A DNA stretch of 37,416 bases from Bacteroidia bacterium (GTDB lineage Bacteria > Bacteroidota > Bacteroidia > Flavobacteriales_E > Vicingaceae): the NCBI GenBank assembly GCA_030429925.1, contig JAUIGQ010000011.1, forward strand, positions 1 through 37,416. Direction: 5' to 3'. Below are positions 24,647 to 32,382 of this stretch, one piece after another. Position 1 is the stretch's first letter. Every line of letters begins with the position of its first letter. Position numbers and translations under genes: made by a program. The notes under the pieces are model-generated. The model saw only the letters and a list, made by a program, of their open reading frames with translations, was not told the DNA's origin and ran no database searches.

Positions 24647-25426
24647 CTAGAGGTTGAAAATCCCATCAAAAACTCTCATAGCAGGGCCTACAAGCCAAAT
24701 AGAATCAAAAGAGTTCTCTGCTCTATGATTTAATCGAATTGACAAGTTTCCGCCTTTTGTTTCAACAAAAACCTCATTGGCTGAAAGATGTTTCTTGAGA
24801 ACATAAGCAAGAGCTGCTGCAGTTACACCGGTTCCGCAGGACAGGGTCTCATCTTCCACTCCTCTTTCGTAAGTTCTCACCTTGATTCCATTCTCTAGGA
24901 TCTGCACAAAATTCACATTGGTTCCTTCTTCTTTATACTCTTCCAAGTTTCTGATCTTTCTGCCTTCAGCAAAAACATCAATCTGATCAACTTCTCCTAC
25001 AAATCGAATATAATGGGGTGAACCTGTATGAATGAACCAATCGTCTCCAATCTTTTCTATTCGATCAGTTCCAACATCTCCCATTCGAGTAGCAAATAAT
25101 TCACCCTCTATCGCCCCTTCATGTTTACCATCTATGGCTAAAAACTCAGAAGCTGATTTGATCATTCCCAGATCTCTGGCAAATGCCTGTGCGCATCTAC
25201 TACCATTCCCGCAAAAGCTCTTAGATCCATCAGCATTATAATAATCCATCTCAAAATCCAATTCTTCATGATCTAGAAGAATGATCAAGCCGTCTGCTCC
25301 AATTCCAAACTTCCTATCACAGATCTTTTTGATCTGATCAGAGCTAAAACTAAAGTTCTTACCCCTGCCATCAAGCATGATAAAATCATTTCCGGTACCC
25401 TGATATTTTACAAAGTGATATTCCAT
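24647..25426 (-). CDS. dapF: Diaminopimelate epimerase
   Basis: DapF epimerises LL- to meso-diaminopimelate, the last step before lysine and a peptidoglycan precursor. The ATG at 25426 (MEYHFVKYQGTGNDF) is preferred over the upstream TTG at 25435, giving 259 residues, normal for the family. Both catalytic cysteines are intact: Cys72 in FCGNGSRC and Cys197 in TLSCGTGVT. The substrate-binding MDYYNADGS and YERGVEDETLS are present. The gene is 80 bp upstream of guaA in the same direction and divergent from the HtrA gene. No TAnnTTTG box was found directly upstream. Confidence 0.97.
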   Translation of the reverse strand: MEYHFVKYQGTGNDFIMLDGRGKNFSFSSDQIKKICDRKFGIGADGLIILLDHEELDFEMDYYNADGSKSFCGNGSRCAQAFARDLGMIKSASEFLAIDGKHEGAIEGELFATRMGDVGTDRIEKIGDDWFIHTGSPHYIRFVGEVDQIDVFAEGRKIRNLEEYKEEGTNVNFVQILENGIKVRTYERGVEDETLSCGTGVTAAALAYVLKKHLSANEVFVETKGGNLSIRLNHRAENSFDSIWLVGPAMRVFDGIFNL

Positions 25427-25559
25427 GTATCTCAATAATGGCCTTACTTACAGGCTTAACAATATTTAACAGCCAGATTAAAACAGAGCTGCTAAATTAG
25501 CGTTTGAATTAGCGATTAAACAAGCCAGTAATTGTTCAAAATTCAATAAACTAAAGCAT

Positions 25560-27020
25560 ATGAAAAAGTTAATTAGCAGTTTTCTAATAGCGGCAATGGG
25601 TGGAGCCGTTAGTTTAAGCATGTATAAATATCTAGAGAAGGATCAACTTCCACCAACAAACACGGAAGAAAAGAACACTCAATTAGTAAACTTGATCACC
25701 TCCAATCCGGAAAATGCCATCGATTATGTGACCGCAGCTGAAATGACTGTCAATGGTGTTGTGCATGTTAAAACGGAGGGGACCATAGAGTACAGTCAGA
25801 GATCATTCGACCCTTTCAGACATTTCTTTTATGGAAATGGAACAATAGAAAAACAATATTCCCAGCCAATCAAAGGCACAGGTTCTGGAGTGATCATTAG
25901 CTCTGATGGTTATGTGGTCACCAACAATCATGTGATCCAAAATGCAGATAAGATCAAGGTTACCCTGAACAATAAAAAAACTTATGAAGCCAGCTTGCTA
26001 GGCTCAGATCCCTCAACAGATCTGGCAGTATTAAAAATTGAAGAAGAAGGATTGCCCTCCCTAGATTTCGGAAATTCTGATGACATTCATGTAGGAGAAT
26101 GGGTACTTGCAGTGGGAAATCCTTTCAATCTAACCTCAACCGTAACCGCGGGAATCGTTTCAGCAAAAGGCAGAGATATCAACATACTCTCTAATGATCC
26201 ATACACAGGAATGTCTTCTATAGAGTCGTTCATTCAGACTGATGCAGCAGTAAATCCCGGAAACAGCGGCGGTGCTTTAGTTAACACCAAAGGGGAGTTG
26301 ATTGGGATCAATGCTGCTATTAAATCAAATACAGGTTCTTTTGCAGGCTATTCATTCGCCATTCCATCCAATATTGCGAAAAAGGTAGTCTCAGATATCA
26401 TTGAATATGGAAATGTTCAAAGGGCATTTATTGGAATCAATATTAGAAACATCGATGAAGAATTGGCAAAGCAAAAAGAGATCAACGATCTAAATGGAGT
26501 TTATGTAACCGGTCTGGCACCCAATGGAAGTGCTAAGGAAGCGGGCATTGAAGAAGGAGATATAGTTAAGAAGATTGAAGGCTTAGAAGTAAAGAATGTA
26601 AATGAACTTCAAGCAAAAGTTGGGGAATACAGACCGGGAGATAAGATCACTGTCCTAGTCGATAGAGATGGAGAGATCTTAGAGAAAGAGATCGTATTAA
26701 AGAATCTTGAAGGAAAGACAAGCATAGTAATAGACAAAGATCTAGAACTGATCAAAAGCCTAGGAGCAAAACTTTCTGATCTATCTGAAGAAGATCTGGA
26801 AAATCTCGGTCTTGAAGGAGGAGTTAAGGTTGATGAACTATTTCCCGGCAAGCTAAAAGCAACAGGAATGCAGAGTGGATTTGTAATTACAAAAGTTGAT
26901 AATGAGCATGTGAAGAATAAAGAAGAATTCATTGCTATTCTAAAAGCTAAAAAAGGCGGGATTCTTCTTCAGGGTTATTATAATAAGGGCAAAGAGATCT
27001 ATTATGGCTTTGGTTTGTAG
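25560..27020 (+). CDS. htrA: HtrA/DegP-type serine protease with PDZ domains
   Basis: A periplasmic quality-control protease of 486 residues. It has an N-terminal signal peptide or anchor (about 4-20). The trypsin-like domain has an intact triad: His124 in VTNNHVI, Asp154 in STDLAVLKI and Ser236 in NPGNSGGALV. The first PDZ domain is at about 290-380 (FIGINIRNIDEELA, GVYVTGLAPNGSAKEAGI). A second, shorter PDZ-like region (about 400-486) starts with LGAKLSDLSEEDLENLGLEGG and ends with YYGFGL. The first loop is modified by an aromatic segment RSFDPFRHFFYGNG (81-94), typical of Bacteroidota Do-like proteases. It is divergent from dapF with a 133-bp gap and is closed by a terminator. Confidence 0.95.
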   Translation: MKKLISSFLIAAMGGAVSLSMYKYLEKDQLPPTNTEEKNTQLVNLITSNPENAIDYVTAAEMTVNGVVHVKTEGTIEYSQRSFDPFRHFFYGNGTIEKQYSQPIKGTGSGVIISSDGYVVTNNHVIQNADKIKVTLNNKKTYEASLLGSDPSTDLAVLKIEEEGLPSLDFGNSDDIHVGEWVLAVGNPFNLTSTVTAGIVSAKGRDINILSNDPYTGMSSIESFIQTDAAVNPGNSGGALVNTKGELIGINAAIKSNTGSFAGYSFAIPSNIAKKVVSDIIEYGNVQRAFIGINIRNIDEELAKQKEINDLNGVYVTGLAPNGSAKEAGIEEGDIVKKIEGLEVKNVNELQAKVGEYRPGDKITVLVDRDGEILEKEIVLKNLEGKTSIVIDKDLELIKSLGAKLSDLSEEDLENLGLEGGVKVDELFPGKLKATGMQSGFVITKVDNEHVKNKEEFIAILKAKKGGILLQGYYNKGKEIYYGFGL

Positions 27021-27042
27021 CCCTTATCCTAATTTTAAAGAG

Positions 27043-27078
27043 AAAGCCATTTGGAGTTCATTCAAATGGCTTTTTTTT
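27043..27078 (+). terminator. Terminator after the HtrA gene
   Basis: Eleven-base arms AAAGCCATTTG (27043-27053) and CAAATGGCTTT (27063-27073), 9-base loop, followed by a run of T. A classical intrinsic terminator. Confidence 0.9.
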
Positions 27079-27092
27079 GGCCCTTCTTTGAA

Positions 27093-27123
27093 TTGCTAAT
27101 ACTATTAAAATTGACGAAATTTG
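27093..27123 (+). promoter_or_regulatory. Probable gap promoter
   Basis: TTG at 27093-27095, a 20-bp spacer and GAAATTTG at 27116-27123. The last six bases fit TAnnTTTG, with a single mismatch (GA for TA). The start would be near 27129, about 36 bases before the gap ATG. Confidence 0.42.
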
Positions 27124-27164
27124 CAGACTTAAAATTTAAGCCCTCATTTATTTACACATCAACA

Positions 27165-28640
27165 ATGGAAAGCACGAATAATCAAGGAATAGTTGCTGAA
27201 GAATTTGAATCTGAACTAAACAACTGGGTAGATCACGAAAAGAAAGCAGTAGACCTCATCAATACAATGGGAAAGCTATTGTATGGCAATTCTGTAGAAC
27301 TGGTACTTTTTAGAAATCAATTGGCAGACCAAAGGGTTTCTGAGATCCTTAAATTGCATAGAAATGCACAGAATTACACAAACCGTCCGGTTAGCATCTA
27401 TGATACAGCAGATCTGGCAAAAGAGCTGTTAGAACTAGACCTTGCCCCTTCAAAAATTGATATTGGAAAATTAGCCAATGAGTGGCTGAAAGAAGAAGAG
27501 AACTTCTCTAACAAAAGAGAATTCTTAATTAGCAAACTGGAAAGATTTATAGGTGTAGATAAGCGTCCTTTGGAGCCAAAAGACGTTATTCTATATGGAT
27601 TCGGAAGGATTGGAAGGATAGCTGCCAGAGAACTGGTTAAGCAAGCGGGAAAAGGTCAGCAATTAAGACTAAGGGCTATTGTTACAAGAAACGATGATGA
27701 GAAGGCATTGGAGAAAAGAGCTGCCTTATTGAGAAATGACTCTGTTCACGGCGCCTTTAATGGAACTGTTGAGATCGACGCTAAAGAAAGGAAGATGAAC
27801 ATCAACGGTCAGGTGGTACATATGATCAACGCCAACAACCCTGATGAGATCGACTATACCAAATATGGGATCAAGGATGCTTTGATCATTGACAACACCG
27901 GAGTGTTCAAAGACAGAGCTGCTCTAGGAAGACATTTGAAGTCTAAAGGAGTTAGCAAAGTGATCCTAACTGCTCCGGGAAAAGAGATCCCTAACATTGT
28001 TTATGGTGTGAATCACAAAGAAGGCTTAGACATTGAAACAGAGAATATCTTCTCTGCAGCTTCATGCACCACCAACGCAATTGTTCCAGTATTAAAGGTA
28101 ATTGAGGATAGCTTGGGAATCGAGAAAGGACATATTGAAACTGTTCATGCTTATACCAATGATCAGAATCTTCTAGACAATATGCACAAGAGCAGCAGAA
28201 GAGGAAGATCAGCAGCTATCAATATGGTTATTACTGAAACCGGTGCCGGTAGAGCGGTTACCAAAGTAATTCCAAGTTTAGAGAATAAACTAACGGCAAA
28301 TGCAGTAAGAGTTCCAACTCCAAATGGCTCTCTTGCTATTATGAACTTGACGGTAAATAAAGAAACCAGTGTTGAGGATGTAAATGCTATCTTAAGATCA
28401 GCGGCCTTGGAAGGAAACCTGGTAAACCAAATCTTCTTTTCTACTGATCCTGAAACCGTATCATCAGATATCATTGGTAATACTTGTTGTTCAGTTTATG
28501 ACTCTCCTGCAACATTAGTATCTCCAGATAAGAAAAGCATTGTGTTGTATGTATGGTATGATAATGAGTTTGGATATACCAAGCAGGTGATCAGACTGGC
28601 AAAGTATGTTGCCAAAGTGAGAAGGTTGATCTATTATTAA
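27165..28640 (+). CDS. gap: Glyceraldehyde-3-phosphate dehydrogenase, long form
   Basis: GAPDH catalyses the NAD(P)-dependent oxidation of glyceraldehyde 3-phosphate. The frame extends further upstream through the preceding terminator, so the ATG at 27165 (MESTNNQG) is the realistic start, giving 491 residues. The classical domain begins only at about residue 139: Rossmann motif ILYGFGRIGRIAARELV, catalytic Cys301 in SAASCTTNAIVP, His328 in VHAYTNDQ, and a final NEFGYTKQVIRLAKYV. The 138-residue helical N-terminal extension is found in a known long GAPDH form of Bacteroidota; its role is unclear. Convergent with the PLDc_N-like gene, with a terminator between. Confidence 0.95.
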   Translation: MESTNNQGIVAEEFESELNNWVDHEKKAVDLINTMGKLLYGNSVELVLFRNQLADQRVSEILKLHRNAQNYTNRPVSIYDTADLAKELLELDLAPSKIDIGKLANEWLKEEENFSNKREFLISKLERFIGVDKRPLEPKDVILYGFGRIGRIAARELVKQAGKGQQLRLRAIVTRNDDEKALEKRAALLRNDSVHGAFNGTVEIDAKERKMNINGQVVHMINANNPDEIDYTKYGIKDALIIDNTGVFKDRAALGRHLKSKGVSKVILTAPGKEIPNIVYGVNHKEGLDIETENIFSAASCTTNAIVPVLKVIEDSLGIEKGHIETVHAYTNDQNLLDNMHKSSRRGRSAAINMVITETGAGRAVTKVIPSLENKLTANAVRVPTPNGSLAIMNLTVNKETSVEDVNAILRSAALEGNLVNQIFFSTDPETVSSDIIGNTCCSVYDSPATLVSPDKKSIVLYVWYDNEFGYTKQVIRLAKYVAKVRRLIYY

Positions 28641-28660
28641 TAGTCAATTAAAACTTTATT

Positions 28661-28692
28661 AAAGGCCTCCTCGAATTTTCTGGGAGGCCTTT
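28661..28692. terminator. Terminator between gap and the convergent membrane peptide gene
   Basis: Ten-base arms AAAGGCCTCC (28661-28670) and GGAGGCCTTT (28683-28692) with a 12-base loop, followed by TTCTTATTTT on the plus strand. The minus-strand tail is weaker, so it mainly serves gap. Confidence 0.85.
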
Positions 28693-28693
28693 C

Positions 28694-28879
28694 TTATTTT
28701 CTGCCGAAAAGAAAGTAAAAGATACTTCCCAAATAGGGAATGATAAAAATGATGATCACCCAGAAGATCTTCTTTTCAGGGCTAAATTTCCTTTTAACGA
28801 TCAAATCGATTATAGCCAACACGGGCAGCAATATTGCTATGGCAATCAAGATCAAGGTGAAAATTCCAAGTTCCATCAT
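28694..28879 (-). CDS. PLDc_N-like small membrane protein
   Basis: Only 61 residues from the ATG at 28879 (MMELGIF); a longer frame to 28936 exists but adds a non-hydrophobic, unlikely N terminus. Two transmembrane helices are visible (about 5-27 and 38-57), separated by a charged loop VKRKFSPEKK. The pattern of a first helix ending in ALLDL-like AIIDLI, then a K-rich loop, W, and finally PYLGSIFYFLFGRK matches the phospholipase D N-terminal helical hairpin (PF13396). This occurs alone as a small inner-membrane protein of unknown function in many bacteria. It lies 107 bp upstream of the OAT stop, in the same direction as OAT (downstream gene). Confidence 0.72.
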   Translation of the reverse strand: MMELGIFTLILIAIAILLPVLAIIDLIVKRKFSPEKKIFWVIIIFIIPYLGSIFYFLFGRK

Positions 28880-28985
28880 ATACTGTAGAGTTTGAATTGA
28901 TGATACTAAAGATAATCCAAGGATTTGAAAATGCAAATCTCTATCTTACATACTAGCCCGCAGTCACAAGTCTTCTATCCCAGAC

Positions 28986-30266
28986 CTAATTACTTCCCTC
29001 AAACTCTCTAATGGTCTTTCCAATAATGGAGACACAATCCATTAATTGCTCTTCAGTCATGATCAAAGGTGGAGCAAATCGGATGATATTGCCGTGGGTT
29101 GGCTTGGCCAACAGTCCATTTTCCTTCAGAGCCACACAAATATCCCAAGCGGTGGAGCTGTCTTCTGAATCGTTGATCACAATTGCATTTAACAAGCCCT
29201 TTCCTCTTACCAATTTCACTAAGTCCGAAGAATCAACGATCTTCTGCATTTCCGATCTGAAGAGTTCCCCCATTCTCTGAGCATTGTTAGCGAGATCTTC
29301 ATCTTCAACAACACCCAATGCCGCCATGGCTACTTTTGCCGCAATTGGATTTCCTCCGAACGTAGACCCGTGCTGTCCGGGTTGGATCACATTCATCACC
29401 TCATCATTGGCCAAGATCGCACTTACCGGATAGGCACCTCCTGAGATGGCTTTTCCCAAGACGATAATGTCGGGCTTAAAGCCTGCCTTGCTTTGGCATT
29501 TTGCTCCTTCGCATGAACATCCCTTGCAAACGGCTAAGAGCTTTCCGGTTCTGGCAATTCCGGTCTGTACTTCATCGGCGATAAAAAGCACTCCACTCTC
29601 CTGACACATTTTTGCCGCATTGGCTATATAATCTTCATCCGGAACAAAAACTCCGGCCTCTCCCTGAATGGGCTCTACCAACATTCCGGCTACATTGTCT
29701 TGCTTCAAAGCCTCCTCTAAAGCATCTAGGTCGTTGTATGGAATACGAATAAATCCTGGGGTGTATGGACCAAAATTATCCCTTGCATTGTCATCATTTG
29801 AGAATGAGATAATGGTAGTTGTTCTTCCGTGGAAATTCCCATCGCAAACAATGATCTTGGCAGCACTCTCAGGAATCCCCTTCTTCTCATAAGCCCACTT
29901 CCTGCAAACTTTGATTGCGGTTTCCACCGCTTCTGCTCCTGAATTCATCGGAAGCACTTTGTCGTAATCGAAGTATTCAGTCACATACTTTTCAAACTCT
30001 CCTAAAACACTATTGTAAAATGCTCTGGAGGTTAAAGTAAGCTTCTTGGCTTGCTCGATCATGGCATTGATGATCCTTGGGTGACAATGTCCTTGGTTCA
30101 AAGCAGAATAGGCACTGAGGAAATCGTAGTACTTCTTTCCTTCAACATCCCATACATAAACTCCTTCACCTCTGTCCAATACAACCGGTAATGGATGATA
30201 GTTATGCGCTCCATACTTATCTTCTAAAGCAATTGCTTCTTCTGAGGTCAATTTTGTATCTATCAT
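28986..30266 (-). CDS. rocD: Ornithine aminotransferase with cysteine-rich insert
   Basis: This PLP enzyme converts ornithine and 2-oxoglutarate to glutamate semialdehyde and glutamate. The 426 residues follow the eukaryotic-type OAT closely: [29 protein letters not shown], the PLP pocket [10 protein letters not shown] and FIADEVQTG (Asp231), the PLP-binding Lys272 in VLGKAISGG, and [11 protein letters not shown]. Between RTGKLLAV and FKPDIIV there is an insert with four cysteines (247, 250, 252, 257; C-x2-C-x-C-x4-C) that most OAT lack. Comparable inserts occur in related Bacteroidota OAT as far as I recall. The -7 box TACCTTTG is at 30290-30297. Together with the arginase at 14580 it completes an arginine degradation route. 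Confidence 0.95.
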   Translation of the reverse strand: MIDTKLTSEEAIALEDKYGAHNYHPLPVVLDRGEGVYVWDVEGKKYYDFLSAYSALNQGHCHPRIINAMIEQAKKLTLTSRAFYNSVLGEFEKYVTEYFDYDKVLPMNSGAEAVETAIKVCRKWAYEKKGIPESAAKIIVCDGNFHGRTTTIISFSNDDNARDNFGPYTPGFIRIPYNDLDALEEALKQDNVAGMLVEPIQGEAGVFVPDEDYIANAAKMCQESGVLFIADEVQTGIARTGKLLAVCKGCSCEGAKCQSKAGFKPDIIVLGKAISGGAYPVSAILANDEVMNVIQPGQHGSTFGGNPIAAKVAMAALGVVEDEDLANNAQRMGELFRSEMQKIVDSSDLVKLVRGKGLLNAIVINDSEDSSTAWDICVALKENGLLAKPTHGNIIRFAPPLIMTEEQLMDCVSIIGKTIREFEGSN

Positions 30267-30289
30267 CGTATTATTGTATTAGTGCTTTG

Positions 30290-30297
30290 CAAAGGTA
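30290..30297 (-). promoter_or_regulatory. -7 promoter element of the ornithine aminotransferase gene
   Basis: On the minus strand this reads TACCTTTG, matching TAnnTTTG, 24 bp before the ATG at 30266. It overlaps the palindrome CTTTGCAAAG (30285-30294), in a 46-bp gap shared with the divergent TMTC-like gene. Confidence 0.5.
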
Positions 30298-30312
30298 TTA
30301 ATTTAGGCACTT

Positions 30313-31749
30313 ATGACGAAGACAATGAAGGCTACGGACCTGCTTGAAAATAAGAGCAGTAGATTAAAGTGGCTCATCCTCATTTTTGGCTTTCTGATCT
30401 ATGCCAATACACTCAACCATGAGTTTGCATTGGATGATTATTCAGTCATTTTAGAGCACGCTCATGTGCAAGCCGGGATTGATGGAATTTCGGAGTTGCT
30501 CACAACCAATTATCGAAATGGACAGCAAGGTTTCAACGACGGACTATATCGTCCCTTGAGTCTGGTAACCTTTGCCATTGAGAAAAGCTGGTTCAACAGC
30601 AAGCCCACCATCTCTCACTTGATCAATGTATTGCTCTATGGATTCGGGGGGTTCTTTCTCTTTCTTTCTCTTCAAAGAATACTCAAACAGGAGATCCTCT
30701 TGATTCCCTTTGCCATATGCATGCTGTTCCTTGCACATCCCTTGCACACAGAGATCGTGGCCAATATCAAAGGTAGGGATGAGTTGCTGGCCTTCTTTGG
30801 ATTTGCACTCACCCTCTATTCCTTTTTGAGGATAAAAGAACATAAGGGCTTTTTAATTCTAGGTATACTGTCTTTCATTCTAGCACTCTTGTCCAAAGAG
30901 AATGCAGTGATCTTTGCCTTCTTCTTACCCGGAATCATGCTATTAGACCGAGAGAAGAACCTAAAGGATGTTCAATTGCATTTATTGATCCTGCTCCCAA
31001 TGGTGATCCTCTTCGTACTTTGGAGAAACCACATTATTGGAAGCATGGAGAATGCTGTTGACCCGGGCAACTTTGGCCTCCTGAATAATCCTATAGCAGC
31101 AACGGAGGATGCATCTCTTCGATGGGGATCTACATTCGCATTGCAATGGACCTTTCTCTCCAAACTTTTCTATCCTGTTCATTTGATCCATGATTATTCT
31201 TACAATCAGATCCCTTTAGTAAGACTACTCTCCCTAACTTCCCTCTTTGGTATCCTAGCTTATCTTGCCTTGATCATAGCAAGTTTTCTTGGGATCCTTA
31301 AAAAGAACAAATGGGGAATCATCTCTATTCTTTACCTGCTTTCTATTGGTGTGGCTTCTCAAATTCTTCTTCCCATTGGAATACAGTTTGCCGAGCGAAT
31401 GCTTTTTATGGCAGTACTCCCCTTCACTATCGCCTTGATCTTTTTGCTGAAGCATATATTTCAGGCTAAAAAGGACTACCTCTCCTTAAAGCAACAAAAG
31501 AACCTCTTGGCTATCTTCTTAGGATGCTTGATCATTTATGGTGGGAAGACCTTCAATAGAAATGCCGATTGGAAGAACAATTTCAGTTTATACAGCGCCG
31601 ATATCGATCATGCCTCCAATTCTGCAAGGGCCAATTACAACTATGGAAGCACCCTAACTGATCGCGCAGACCAGATCAACAACGCCAATGAAAAAAGCAT
31701 GCTGCTGAGGAACTCTATCAATTATCTCAGCAAAGCGGTAGCAATTTAG
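30313..31749 (+). CDS. TMTC-like membrane protein, N-terminal fragment before an in-frame TAG
   Basis: The first 478 codons of a gene that continues in the same frame after a TAG at 31747-31749. The product has about ten hydrophobic segments and the layout of TMTC/DUF1736 proteins, which are related to GT-C fold glycosyltransferases. An acidic pair lies in the first loop (FALDDYSV, Asp41/Asp42), DGLYRPLSLVTFAIE follows, and the loop NIKGRDELLAFFGF and LLSKENAVIF are typical. The end (ARANYNYGSTLTDRAD to LSKAVAI) is the first helices of a TPR domain. As it stands the protein would lack its TPR tail. It is divergent from OAT. Function, perhaps protein O-glycosylation, is inference from distant relatives. 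Confidence 0.8.
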   Translation: MTKTMKATDLLENKSSRLKWLILIFGFLIYANTLNHEFALDDYSVILEHAHVQAGIDGISELLTTNYRNGQQGFNDGLYRPLSLVTFAIEKSWFNSKPTISHLINVLLYGFGGFFLFLSLQRILKQEILLIPFAICMLFLAHPLHTEIVANIKGRDELLAFFGFALTLYSFLRIKEHKGFLILGILSFILALLSKENAVIFAFFLPGIMLLDREKNLKDVQLHLLILLPMVILFVLWRNHIIGSMENAVDPGNFGLLNNPIAATEDASLRWGSTFALQWTFLSKLFYPVHLIHDYSYNQIPLVRLLSLTSLFGILAYLALIIASFLGILKKNKWGIISILYLLSIGVASQILLPIGIQFAERMLFMAVLPFTIALIFLLKHIFQAKKDYLSLKQQKNLLAIFLGCLIIYGGKTFNRNADWKNNFSLYSADIDHASNSARANYNYGSTLTDRADQINNANEKSMLLRNSINYLSKAVAI

Positions 31750-31899
31750 CCTGATTATCTGGATGCTTGGAACAATTTAGGCATCACCTATAAAAAGCAG
31801 GGAAATTTTGCAGCTGCAGTAAATGTCTACAAACAAAACATCCAAAGAGATCCCAACTACAGCAAAAACTATTATAATCTGGCTACGGCTTATTATCAA

Positions 31900-32355
31900 A
31901 TGAAGGACTTCAGGAATGCTATTGAAAGTATGGCGGAATATACCTCTAGAATTCCCAACTCTCCTGATGCCTATATGCTCATGGCTCAAGCCGCAGGAAA
32001 TATTCAAAGTTTTGGCGAGGCTATCAGTTTTTTAAATGCCTACTTGCAATACCGACCTAATGATCCTAACGGCTTCAATATGTTGGGAATGGCCTATGGT
32101 TCACTGAACCAGTTTGCAAAGGCCAATGCCTCCTTTGAAAAAGCCCTGGCTATTGAACCAAACAAGGCCGATATCCTTTTTAACAAAGCCATCAATTACA
32201 ACCGACAAGGGGATATTGGCAATGAATTCAAAAGCCTGAGACGCCTTTTGGAAATTCAACCCAATCACCAGAATGCATTGAAGCAAATGATCTTGATCCT
32301 AGAGTCTCAGGGAAGAATGGAAGAAGCAGCAAATTATAGGAATAGACTCCAATAG
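31900..32355 (+). CDS. TPR-repeat C-terminal fragment of the interrupted TMTC-like gene
   Basis: The in-frame continuation after the TAG at 31747. The first available ATG is at 31900, giving 151 residues; the frame itself is open from 31750. It holds about four to five tetratricopeptide repeats (DAYMLMAQAAGNIQSFGEAIS, GFNMLGMAYGSLNQFAKAN, ILFNKAINYNRQGDIGNEF), with one more before the ATG. No promoter or ribosome-binding site precedes 31900, so independent translation is doubtful. Best read as the separated tail of the membrane protein. Confidence 0.6.
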   Translation: MKDFRNAIESMAEYTSRIPNSPDAYMLMAQAAGNIQSFGEAISFLNAYLQYRPNDPNGFNMLGMAYGSLNQFAKANASFEKALAIEPNKADILFNKAINYNRQGDIGNEFKSLRRLLEIQPNHQNALKQMILILESQGRMEEAANYRNRLQ

Positions 32356-32370
32356 GCGAGGGATTAGAGC

Positions 32371-32378
32371 TACTTTTG
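32371..32378 (+). promoter_or_regulatory. -7 promoter element of rlmD, almost touching the start codon
   Basis: TACTTTTG matches TAnnTTTG and its last base is five bases before the A of the rlmD ATG at 32383. The expected mRNA is leaderless or nearly so. Confidence 0.55.
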
Positions 32379-32382
32379 CAGT

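Larger units (their letters stand above)
30313..32355 (+). pseudogene. TMTC-like membrane/TPR gene interrupted by one nonsense codon
   Basis: Read as one frame, 680 codons encode a membrane half (residues 1-430) followed by a TPR half (about 440-680), exactly the TMTC-like architecture. The only defect is TAG at codon 479 (31747-31749) between LSKAVAI and PDYLDAWNNLG. In a TPR this is the residue before the conserved proline, often a polar residue such as Lys, Gln, Asp or Asn; AAG or CAG to TAG is one base change. No frameshift is seen, and the downstream part shows no decay, so the event is recent, a sequencing error, or a read-through site. TAG ends many other genes here, so it is a normal stop in this genome. 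Confidence 0.7.

Noticed and set aside
27051-27164. N-terminal extension of GAPDH
   Set aside because: It would be translated across the HtrA terminator and its promoter-like region; the ATG at 27165 starts the conserved sequence.
28880-28936. N-terminal extension of the PLDc_N-like peptide
   Set aside because: The extra 19 residues do not match the PLDc_N pattern, and the transmembrane hairpin starts right after the ATG at 28879.
31747-31749. TAG read as a reassigned sense codon or recoding signal
   Set aside because: TAG ends many intact genes in the window (for example at 1559, 9412, 19771, 20428, 27018 and 33808), and no recoding structure is evident nearby.
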